Below are positions 51,481-62,433 of a stretch of 64,000 nt of DNA, piece by piece. The position numbers and the translations under genes are program-made. The notes beneath the pieces are model-generated. The model did not search any database. It was given only the letters and a program-made list of their open reading frames with translations, and was not told the DNA's origin. Each line of letters begins with the position of its first letter. Within the stretch, counting starts at the first letter, position 1. Source of the stretch: Rhizophagus irregularis (lineage: Eukaryota > Glomeromycota > Glomeromycetes > Glomerales > Glomeraceae); assembly GCF_026210795.1 (NCBI RefSeq), contig NC_089429.1, positions 682,001 to 746,000 on the forward strand, in the 5' to 3' direction.

Positions 51481-53074
51481 ATTTTAAACAAATTAATATT
51501 AAATTTATGTAATAAAAAAAATAAATAATAAATTATCTAATTTTGATTAATAAGATATAATTTGCCATAGAAATGATGGACATTTAACAATACAAATTTA
51601 TTGATCAATTATAATTACTACATAGAATAAGATAAAGAATTATAAATTAATTTAATTAAATTTACGATTATAAAAAAATAAATTTATACATATAAAAATG
51701 TATATTCCAACTTTTTTTAAAAAAAAATTCTTAATAAATAATAAAAAAAGAATGATAATAAAAAATACCTTGTACAATATTGATTTTTGTCAAATAAATT
51801 CAAAAGAGTTAGTCGAATTGGATTAACAAATTATATAGTTCAAAAAATGCATTTAAAACATCACTTCTTTTAACTCTTGAGATCATAACTTTTTGAATTA
51901 CAGAAAGTCACAAAAAAAAATACACTGAAGGAAATAGGAAGCTTGCGCAATAAAAGTTGTTCTTTACCTATTTAAAAGTAATAAAGTGGGTGTTTGATAA
52001 TTATTTGAAATCGTTCAGTGTAACGACTATAATGAATTTGCCTTCCTTCTTGTCTAGAACGCGTTTTATATATTTTATTCCTATTATTATCTGACGTATT
52101 AGAGTAAGTTTTTATTATATAAAATAATAATAATATTTTACATGTTTTTCAATAATAAAAACAAAGAATACAAATAAAAGTGGTATGATTTGTGAGTTTA
52201 TTTTTTTTAATGAGATCTGTCTAATAATTACATATTATATATTATTTATATCGATTATTAAATATTTATTTGGTCAAACAACTATTGACAAAATCAAAGA
52301 AATTATATTTGTAATTAAGAATTCATAAATCTTAATCATTTTGTTGTATTTTTTTTTTATTAATATTTATTTATATTATGTTATAATTTATATATTATTA
52401 TTACAAACAATCATAAATAGAACGAGTCATATAAAAATTTTTTTATGAATCAATCCACACTATGTCCTATTTAACGTAAAGATAGGTAAATTTTCTAAAT
52501 ATGTCACGTATATTATTCATTATCATTATGTAAAACTTGAGGTATTCATTTTACATCAAATCTAATCTTACTCATTATTACGACTTAGGTATATAATAGA
52601 TGTAATGTTAAATAAATTCAAAATAGTAAAAATTACAATAAAGTTGTAATATTTGTAATTTTAGTTAGTATCATATTAAATCATATAGCATAATACCAAA
52701 TAAATTGTTAGTAATTTTATGAAATATTATGACATTTAAATTTTATATTATGCGAAATTAATTTTCGAGATGCGATCTTTGAGAGTCATGTGATAAAACG
52801 AATCACGAGATGAGATAATTTTGGTATATTATGCAAATCAACTAATAAATGATACACTATACATAATTAGATATTATTTTCATGTTTAATATTTCTTATG
52901 TCAATAATGAGTCAGACTGATAATTTTTTTTACCTTAAGATGTCAGTCCAAGTCATAATGCTAAATAACATTATATATAAAACCCTCATGTTCTTGTTAA
53001 CAACAGTTTAACAAGGTTCACCATTAACTTCAACAAATTTCAACAATTTACCATTAACAAGAGCAAGGTTCACC
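51481..53074. other. AT-rich intergenic, no gene seen
   Basis: No frame, splice pattern or repeat that I can name. The final 90 bp (AAGGTTCACCATTAAC, repeated with variation) form the leader of the next gene. Confidence 0.5.
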
Positions 53075-54800
53075 ATGAACACTTCTAGCGCTTCCAAAAA
53101 TCATCCTTCTGGTAGTAAATTCTGTAAATTCTGCATTTAACATGATACATAAATTTACTAATGATATAATCTTTTTTTTTTAGCTATTATTTTCTCTTAT
53201 TTAGAGAGGTACTCAAAGCACTCATATCGAGGTTTTTTAAAGGTTTGTCATGACGAAGTTGTTGCCTCAACACCATTTTCGGATCATGACTGGCGAAATA
53301 TTGATGATTTTTGGGCTAATCAATTCTTAGTTGTAGCAAAGTTGCAATTAGATAATGAAGAAATTTTTATCTCTTTATTAGAAAAGGTGCGTATTATTTA
53401 TTTTGCAAAATAGGGTAACCCCTGGTTGGGGGTACTCCACTGTTGGGTACCTGCTAACCAGGGGAATTACTGGATTCGGATATTGCTTCTTAGTTCAGGT
53501 GTCCTATTTTGTTGTTAATAAGGGTCTACTAATTCTGGAGGAGGAACTGGTTATGTACCTTCCCTTGTTACTAAATAAAGACGCACTATTAACAGTAAAT
53601 GTGTTATTTCAGGTGAAATCAGAACGTAAAGGCAAGGGTTTGTATACATACTGGCAGAGAGTAATTGAGGAATTTGGAAGAGTGAGTAATAAAAATTATT
53701 AGAACCTCTTGGCAATGTTTATATGATTCATTATATATAAATTCATTATATATAAATATAGAAACGAAAATAAACTGCGATTGAAGCAAAGGAAAACAGT
53801 CAACCACAAACAAAAAAGAAGCCTTTTGAAGTAATTTCTTTGCCATCAGTTGTTAATAATACTTTACCAAATCTGACTTATCTTAATTTGCGTAATAAGT
53901 CAAATTCATGCACTAAATCCACAGAACTACGGATTCCCGATGAAATTGTAAATTGGATAGAATTTGAACAAGAAGTGCTAGCATGGCAACCGAAGGTAGA
54001 TAAGGAATACCAAAAACCAACATTTAGCCAGCGTCGTACAGTCACGTGTGAAAAAGATATATGTACAGCATCAGATATAAACATATATGAGACTTTAACT
54101 CCACTTGATCGATCAATCCTTTTCTTGGATAGTCGTGCTTTGGAAAGCATTGTCGGTCAACCAGATTTTATAATAGTTAATAGCAACATGGTACTACTCA
54201 TGATTTGGGAATGCAAAACTAAGTGGGTTTTAAAAGTACTTCCCCATGAAGATATTATCGCATTATATGTACAGGAAAAAGAGACTAAAGAAGGACCATA
54301 TGTTCGTTCTAATAATGATTCTTCAATATTTGGTTCCATAAATCAAGTTTACAGCTATATATGTGCTAATAGTTTAAAGTACTAAATACATTCCTTCTTT
54401 TGTTATGTCCAACTTTGATAGATTTTGATAGACTAATTGATTTTCTTCATACAAAAATAGGTATAGCGTTCTGTCAACATACGATCAAACTTGGTTTCTT
54501 AAAAGGGAAGCAGTGAAAGTAGAGGGGGAAGACCATACATCAACAAGTCCCACGTTGCTTAAATCTGTTGCATACATGATTGATCTCGCATCTAATGATC
54601 ATTATGCACCTTTTCTTAAAAAACCTATGATGACTGCTGATACCAATGAAGACGATAAAGATGATGAATCTATTCCTGAGAAAAAAGATGACAGCGAATT
54701 TAAGTATAAGGGGTATTTGCTCCCGAAAGGTCCAAATGTTGTAACTCGAAGCCAAAGTCGCCAGGTGCTTGGATCTTTAGACACTAACGTGGACCTATGA
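53075..54800 (+). CDS. PD-(D/E)XK nuclease-like protein, with an in-frame TAA
   Basis: Exon model: 53075-53111, 53184-53386, 53613-53681, 53762-54378, 54461-54800. All borders are GT-AG and phases fit, but exon 4 meets TAA at 53771-53773 in the joined frame (KRK-stop-TAIEAKEN). One transition from CAA would explain it. The N-terminal part reads FSYLERYSKHSYRGFLK and FWANQFLVVAKL. The C-terminal part has WIEFEQEVLAW, SQRRTVTCE and RSILFLDSRA. It continues with GQPDF, about 13 residues, then WECKTKW, the D...ExK core of the restriction-endonuclease fold, and STYDQTWFLKREAVKV. Related proteins in these fungi occur with Crinkler-type effectors. Either a pseudogene or a shorter product from ATG 53840. 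Nuclease activity is inferred from fold motifs only. Confidence 0.65.
53415..53469. repeat. Short palindromic insertion in an intron
   Basis: Arms GGTAACCCCTGGTT and AACCAGGGGAATTAC with an inner GGTAC/GTACC pair. GC-rich against the AT-rich intron 2 of the nuclease-like gene. Confidence 0.6.
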
Positions 54801-56075
54801 TATGGGAATTATTTTAATATGCATATTTAACATATTTTACATATTAACAAATTGTTGCTAGTCTCAGGACCGAATGATTGGATGAAAATGGGCCATTTTC
54901 ACCAATCAATGAAGGTCCCTGTAACCGATGCCCACACCCAATAAATGTGTTATCTCGTTCTGACGTTTTTGATCATGTATTAATTAATAACATCATAAAT
55001 TCACTTTATAAGCTTTATTTAAACTTTTCCTACAAAATATTCATTTACACCATGATGTCTTTTTTACTCCACTTTATTACATCAATCATGCACTATTGTT
55101 ATGCCTAATAAAAATATCGGTCTATAAAAATCTGCATGATCCTATTGGGCTGAACGATAATATTTGAAAAGTTGAACTTATCAACGAAAAATAAATAGTC
55201 ATTAATATTTGCTTTTCAGAGTACGAGTCTCTTTGATGTCAATGATGTCAATGAAAAATTCTGTAATACCTTTTTTAAATCTGTATCGGGGTATATTGGG
55301 AATCTATTATCCGGCGCCTCTGATATATTGTTCAAATATATCAATTATTTACTAGTTCCAATATCTTTTTTATTTTACTAAAATAAGTTTATATATATAA
55401 TTATAAATGTAAAATTGTATTAGCAAAAATTATTATTATTATGAATATGTTATAAAATAATACATTATTTGAGATAAAAAATTTGCTAAGCAGATTTTCT
55501 TTTTTCCTAATAATCTTATTATTGAAAGAAAAAACAAAATGATATCAAAGAAATGATTATATAATTCATCAAAGTTACATTCATATTTATCTATTTTTAG
55601 CATAATATTTAATTAATAAGATTCGCTTGCTTTGTACTATTTTAATCATCATGGATTTTCTTTTGTGTGACCCAAAAAGAAATATTTCATATTCCGATTA
55701 GATTTTTATGGTTAACCATATTTATGATCTTTTCTAAAACAAAAATAGTGTTGTTAAAACATAATAAATAATGGAATAATTCCTCCGAATAATCCTGATT
55801 TATTTCTTTCTTCTATATCCGAAAATCATTATGACTTTGTTAGAATTCAACTTTATTAGATGATTTTGGCGTTAATTATAACGATACTTTTTTAATCCGA
55901 TTTTTTTTGTTCCATTCTCCGAAAATAATGAATTATTAAATTACATATATACATAAAAAATTTTCTCAATATGGTTCTTCACAATTTCGAGGTTTATAAA
56001 TTTTTTTTTTCCTAAAATATAAAAATTATTTATTATTTTTTTTTATTCTGAAAGTTAGATATCAAATACGAAATC
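54801..56075. other. Intergenic plus duplicated promoter of CRN-GTPase copy 2
   Basis: No gene to about 55500. From about 55560 the sequence matches the upstream DNA of copy 3 (61900-62430) and, more weakly, copy 1. Shared blocks include TCTTCTATATCCGAAAATCA, TTTATTAGATG and TTTTTCTCAATATGG-like. The conserved 500 bp probably contains the promoter. Confidence 0.6.
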
Positions 56076-58953
56076 ATGTCTAAGAATATTACCCTTTCCT
56101 GTCTTATTCAAGGGACAAGCCTTGATAAGTATTTCAAGATTACTATCGATAAGAATAGTGACATTTCTGACCTTAAGGAAACCATTTGGAATAAAAACAA
56201 GAACACCTTTTCCAGTATTGATGCTAACAGCCTAATTCTATGGAAAGTAAGAATCCCCATCAGCGATAAGGAGAAGTTCAAACAACTTAACTTCAACGAG
56301 TCAACTATCGAGGGTGATTTAAGTGGTACTAAGATAGATGATGCAACGGATGAAGTTAAAGATGTCTTTTGCGATTCTCCCATAGGAAAACATATTCATA
56401 TTATCATTGGACAATCTATCACTGAAAACTCTACAACTACCACACACGCATTGAATCAAGAGACGCAAAGTTTAGCTCAACAGACGGGAGCAATGTATTC
56501 GAAAGGTATGTGAAGAAAAATTCCTGCTGTAATCACAAATTTACGATAGTGACAATTTTTTATCATCAATATAATGACAACCTATTATATTTTAAAGAAG
56601 AATCGAACGAACGTAACGGTAGAAGCTTATTTTCAGGTAATTATTTATCTTTAAAGATTACTATTTAAACAGATTAAAAGTTTAGTTAATAAGAAGCTTA
56701 GTTATGCCCCTACGACTTTACCAAGCTCACAAATATTTTCATTAAATGAAAAAAAGTGATATTTATAGTGTTGCTATATTATTCTGAGAAATTTCTAATG
56801 ACCATCCTCCTTCTTATACCGAACAATACGATTTCAATTTGGCTTGTTTATTTCAACAAGTTTTTATTTTTCTTAAAATCGAAATATATTTATACTGATT
56901 TAAATATACCATCTCACTCATTTCTCAAAGACAATCTTTTTTTTAACCGTGAAACATCTGACATTTCCAAAAATGACCAACCCGATAAGAAAAATTCTTG
57001 TGAATATATTACTAATACGAGATCCAGACAATCATCACTTAACAACTCATCACAATCTGATTTTAGACTAGGTATTTTTTTGATGAAACTTTTTTTTTTA
57101 TATTAATAATTAAAAATTATTAACGCAAAGTCAATTTTCTAAAAAGGTTTAAATTATGATGAAACAAATCCATTCGGACTTTCGTTATTTGATCAAAATA
57201 GACAGAATAATGAAATTAATAATCGAGCTGGATTTAATCTATCCGGTCAATCGTCATGTACTTGCAAAATTCTTTTATTGGGTGGAACTGGAACCGGAAA
57301 GTCAACGATCATTAATATGATGGCAAATTATTTTCTGGGTGGTACTTTAGAAAATCCAAAAGTTGTTATTCCAACTAAATACTTTAAAGTTACTGAAAAT
57401 GGTACTATTTTAAAATCGTTATAAAATTATTTTAAAATTCAGTTTATTGATGGTATTAATTTTCTTTATCATAATCTTATTTTAGCTTTTGGAAGAAATG
57501 ATACTGAAGCGAAAGTTGGAGATGTAACCAGAAGCCAAACTACAAAATGCTGCAACTACGAATTTAAACACCCAGAAAATCCATCTTGTAATTTTGTCTT
57601 CATCGATACTCCAGGAATGAGCGATACGAATGGTATAGAGCAAGATGACAAGAATATTCAAGAGATTATTAATACAGCAATTGATGCCGGATCATTAACT
57701 GCCATCATTATTATTGCTAGTGGTACCGAAGCTAGAGTAACTCCAACAATAAAAAATACTTTAACTCGCCTAGCGAACAATCTTCCTGATGAAATTATCT
57801 CAAATAATCTCTTACTTATTTTAACGAAGTGTACAAAATCTAGTGCTAGTTTCTCTGAGGATGCTTTTGCAAAAGAAATCGTAAAACCAAAGGTTAGTAT
57901 ATCATTTCTTTTCTCTAATAAACAATTAAAAAAATTATGTTACATTTAATCGAATCTTATTCTCTATTTCTAGAAAATTTTTTATATGGACAACCAAATT
58001 TTCTGCGCCGATCCTCAAATTTGGCTAAATGATGATGATGAATATTCTACCGTTAAACACCAATGGGATAAATCTTTTAAAACATTCAGTAATCTCTTAA
58101 AAATAATCCCAGAAATGAATGATACTTCAACTAAAGCCTTTACAAAAATGAGAGAACTTCGTAATAAAATTAAATCGGAAATCGTTACAATTTCTCAAAT
58201 CACCACAAATATTCAACAAGTACAAGACAAACTTGAAGCCGCCTATAAAGCTTTGCAGAAAACTGGCGATCAAAAAAATTCATTCGCTAACTATACAACA
58301 ACTGAAGAAATAACAATTAAGAAACCAATTCAAAAAGATACTAAAGACACACTTTGTACCACTCATATGAGAGATGGAATAATTTGTCATGAAAATTGTC
58401 AACTTGAATTTAATTTTGAAAGTGGATCAAATAATTTTATTAGTTGTTCTTGTATGGGACAAGATGGTAAATGTAAAGTATGTGGATGTGGCCCTTCAAG
58501 GTACTAATAATAATTTTTAAATTTGTTTTCATATTTTATCAACATTGATATTAATACTAATTTCTCATTTGCTTATAAAGTCACTATCATGATAACACTG
58601 AAATGGTAACCGAAACTAAGACAATTGAAAAAGTTCTTGAAGATATAAAAGCGAAATATGACTTGGCCGATCAAAATCATAAAGTGATTAGTAATCATGC
58701 AACCCGATTCCAAGAATCATTCGCTAATCTCCAAGATCAAGCAAATGCTAATTATGATAAAATTCTCCAACTTTGCACCGATCTTAGTAAGATTTGTTCT
58801 CGATTCAACTTTGTTGATGAACTTCATGCGAATATTGAGAATATGCGGATGGATGCAAGAAACATACAGAGCATTGATATACGAACGAAGGCTGAATCAG
58901 ATATTAGGAATCTTGAAACTTTTATTAACGGTTTATCAAATAGAATAGTTTAG
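56076..58953 (+). CDS. Crinkler-domain AIG1-like GTPase, copy 2
   Basis: Seven exons: 56076-56505, 56598-56636, 56931-57071, 57147-57401, 57486-57892, 57974-58500, 58581-58953; 723 residues, all borders GT-AG. CRN domain at 1-115 or so (LSCLIQGTSLDKYFKITIDK, then ANSLILWKVRIPI). The linker exon 3 is 81 nt longer than in copy 1 (ETSDISKNDQPDKKNS). GTPase: GGTGTGKST at 249-257, FIDTPGMSDTNG, then ARVTPTIKNTLTRLANNL and LILTKCTKSS. Cys/His module: CTTHMRDGIICHENC, then CSCMGQDGKCKVCGCG. The C-terminal coiled coil ends NLETFINGLSNRIV. Exons 5 and 6 have the same lengths as in copy 1 (407 and 527 nt). No defects seen. Role unknown; GTP binding and zinc binding are expected from motifs. Confidence 0.9.
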
Positions 58954-59759
58954 ATTTATATGCGTTAGTTAAAATTTCGATTAAATAGTTTAAAAGTTTT
59001 TTTTTAATTATTAAATAAAATCTTTTAGAAAAATCAAATGCTTTATACAATGAAGATTAGTTAAATAAAGTTGTCCATTTATTTTTTAACGTACTTTCAA
59101 AAAGATTATATCCAATTTTAATTCGTTTCAACTCATGTGAATCAGTCAGTAAATCTCAAAATCGTTATACAAATTGTAGAGCGAGATCACGGAACTTAAT
59201 TAGAATGTAGCGTGATGCAGCCAAGATAATAATTTCCTATTACAAATCAAATGTTATCACATCAAGGGTTGGATTTGTTTGTTCGTAATGGCAGTTTTTT
59301 TTTTTACTTTATTGATAACACTAATGACAACAATTGATATATTATGCATCCTGTAATCATCATAAAAAAAATTAGAAAATTCAATCGGGCAAATTAGAAA
59401 TATATAAAGACAAGTCTTTACTCGTGAATTTCATAAATGAATGGGATACAATATTGTTTTTTGCCCACGAAAATATTCTAAAAAAATTCCCAATAACGAG
59501 ACTGTGACCCAAGGTCACGGTTGCCTTATAATTTCCGCAGCTATTAACAAAATACCGCAAATGATCATATTTTCACTTCGGCGATATACTGACAGTCACT
59601 GTATGAAAGATAAAGAAGAATAAAAACGACATTTATAAGAAAATTTCAACATCTGGAACAACCTGAGATGCTTTTAGCCGATTTCCAATTAACTTAATCG
59701 AGCGGGCTCCATTCATACCTTCTTTGTTTAAGAGACGATTCTAGTTGTAAATGTTGTTG
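58954..59759. other. 3' flank of copy 2, no gene seen
   Basis: 59178-59225 is shared with 42297-42355. A short GC-richer stretch (59500-59540, GTGACCCAAGGTCACGGTTG, containing the palindrome GTGACCCAAGGTCAC) stands out. No coding signal. Confidence 0.5.
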
Positions 59760-59954
59760 CCCTATAAAAACGAAATGTGTTGAATTTGTTTTATATTTGT
59801 GCTCGCGTGTAATAAATATCTAAAAAAGCCCCATTTTATCCGATTTATGTCTTATTACAAAAAAACAAAAATTAAACAAAATGGTGCTTTTTTAGACATT
59901 ATTACACATGAGCACGAATTTAAAATAAATTTAACACATTTCGTCTTTATAGGG
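59760..59954. mobile_element. MITE, CCCTATAA family, copy 3
   Basis: 195 bp. Left CCCTATAAAAACGAAATGTG, right the inverted form ending CGTCTTTATAGGG. The arms also pair GTGCTCGCGTGTAATAA with an inverted partner. Flanked by the 3-bp repeat TTG (59757-59759 and 59955-59957). The interior is unrelated to copies 1 and 2, so only the ends are shared. Confidence 0.88.
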
Positions 59955-60437
59955 TTGTAAGGTAAAAAATATTAACGTTATTAAGCGAACAAACATCTTT
60001 TAACAGATTTTCATATGGGCAAATTACCATTTTTTTATCGTCGTAAAATTGAAGCAAGTCCTCGTAAGTCAAACTCCAATTACCCTAGTGGACGATTAGA
60101 TATTTCGGACATATAATATTTTTGTTGACGGCCTTATTTCGAACAGTAACTTACGAAAACAAGCATACATGTATCGAAAAGTTTTTCGTATTTATTTAGA
60201 AGTTTCTTATTAGAGTAATAATATTCCGGACAGAGTCAATCTTCGAGTATCTTCAACTAAAACACTTAGGGGTATGTTTTAGAAAAATTGGAATTCAGAA
60301 ATGCTGATTCAACCATATTTAGTGAGTTATAGAAATAATTATGGTTAGATCATTTGTATGCTAATATATTCTGGATACGGATACACAATGCTCTATTTAA
60401 AGAACTATTGCTTGGACATCCATTTTTTACGATGACA
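59955..60437. other. Intergenic, possibly worn 5' part of the next relic
   Basis: No continuous frame. Its base composition is nearer that of coding DNA than the flanks, so it may contain decayed exons of the gene at 60438. Confidence 0.4.
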
Positions 60438-61441
60438 TTAGTCAGATCCCTGAGAGTCTTACCGCTCAATACTGTTTAACCCATCTTAAGTCGGTATGTT
60501 TCTGGGAAGATCTGGATTCTGATAAAGGAAGATTTATGTTTATGCTGTCAGCGAGGTATAATTTTGTTTCAATGTTCAAGGAGAAATCTCGTACAAGTTG
60601 GGTTTTGGCAAAGCCCAGGCAAAGCCTACAATTTATGAGCCAAAACACGTTACTCTATCGGTTTATAGAATTGTTACCAATCCATATCATAATCTGTAAA
60701 TCACCATCGAGTTTGTATAAATACTTCAAAGATAGGTAAGTTACTTTATTATGTGCCATCATGAAACTTAAAAAATTTTTCAACGTTTGTTTCCTTTCAC
60801 GATAGAATAATAAACCAAAAACAGATTATCAAACAAACAGAAATAGTAGTTGAACTGGATACTATAGATGGGCTGGAACGCTCAGACGAAAATCCACAGC
60901 AAGAAAATAGTAATTCTGGTAAGAACCTTACAATGTTATGAATTAGATTCTTATTAATTATTGCGATAAATTGTTTGGATTATAGCAATAATGACAGATC
61001 GTAGTCTAGCTATAATAGTATAATCTTCCAAAAAATAAGTTCTCTTGAGCAGACCGTTCAGGAAATTAAAAGTGAAGTAGCGAATAATTCAAAGGAATTG
61101 AAAGAAGTCAAAGGGGAGTTAAAAGAGGTCAAAGACAAAGTAGAGAATAATTCGAAAGAGATAAAGGGAAGTCGAAAGATATTAATGACAAAATAGACAT
61201 ATTTGAAATGATCGCTAGAAATGAGATTGCCAAAAAACACGGACAGCATTATTCGGATGGTTTCATAGTTTTTGATTTAAATGGTCTCGTGAAGTTATCT
61301 ACATATCCTTTCCGTATACATATTTCTTATAGGGCACGATGGGATGAGAATTTTTATTTGACGATGGTTTCGATCATCACATCATCTAACATCGTTCGAG
61401 ACATCCAAGTGACATATGATAATTATTCTAAATATAATTGA
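60438..61441 (+). pseudogene. Decayed multi-exon gene with coiled coil
   Basis: The exon to 60735 reads DDISQIPESLTAQYCLTHLK, then SVCFWEDLDSDKGRF, then LSARYNFVSMFKEK and SPSSLYKYFKDR. It splices in phase 2 to 60806-60918 (RIINQKQIIKQTEIVVELD), phase 1. The next junction gives stops. Then a coiled coil (SSLEQTVQEIKSEVANNSKE, 61036 on) shifts frame near 61165. It resumes as DIFEMIARNEIAKKHGQHYS to the stop after YDNYSKYN. A copy of the last part lies at 42985-43175. I do not recognise the family; the splice sites and paralogy show it was a gene. Confidence 0.65.
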
Positions 61442-62433
61442 ATTTTCAGGACCAGGAAAAATAAAATATTAATCGTGTTGTATATATATATGGCGAATGC
61501 AATTTATTATACACCTAATACAGTAATATAATGACATGTTTACCTATTCATTGAATAAATGTAAACAGAGAAATATTTTTGAGAATTAACGTAAAAAACA
61601 ATCAAATTTTCGCTAACTCGAATCGTATTTATATATTATCATATTATCACCTCTCCACAAAAGCAAAGTTTTTAATAAGTATTTAATAATAATGTTCATA
61701 ACCAATTTTGAAATCTACTGTCGATACTTCCAATTTTCAAACTTATCAATAGAAAATAAAGAATGGTTATTTCTACCAATGATATCATTGTTAAAATAAA
61801 CCATTATTGATTATAACTTCATTATTGGAAAAAAATTTTTAACAATACTATGAAACACAATCACATAAAAGAACGATTTTCTCATCAAAAGTTACATTCA
61901 TATTTATCCTATTTTTGTATATTTAAGGCCTCACATCTAATACAAAAAAAAACAAGTTGATCATCATCGAATTTCTTTTGTATGAAAAAAAAAAATTTCA
62001 AATTCCGATTAGAATTTTTATGGTTTAACCCTTACGATAATCATTAAACAAAAATAGTAAGTTGTAAAACATAATAAATAGTGGAATAATTGTCCGAATA
62101 ACCCTACTTTGCTCTTTCTTCTATATCCGAAAATCATTATGACTTTGTTCGAATTTAACTTTATTGGATGTTTAGGCGTTAATTATAATAAAATAAAATA
62201 ACTTTCCTAATCCAACTTTTTTTGTTTTTCTGTATTGATCAACAAAATCAATTCTCCGTAAAATCCGTAAAGCGGAAATAATGAAATATTAATTACATAA
62301 ATACTTTGAAAATTTTCTCAACATGCTTCCTCATAATTTCGAGGTTTATAAATTTTTTTTTTTCCTAGAATAATATAAAAATTATTATTATTATTATTTT
62401 CTTTTATTCTGAAAGTTAGATAAATACGGAATC
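61442..62433. other. Intergenic and duplicated promoter of CRN-GTPase copy 3
   Basis: 61442-61560 is 3' flank shared with 43080-43190. From about 61780 it matches the upstream DNA of copy 2, including CTTCTATATCCGAAAATCAT and TTTCTCAACATGC. No separate gene. Confidence 0.6.

Noticed and set aside
54878..55108. 76-codon frame downstream of the nuclease-like gene
   Set aside because: No family and no splice link that keeps frame with 54800; composition is intergenic.
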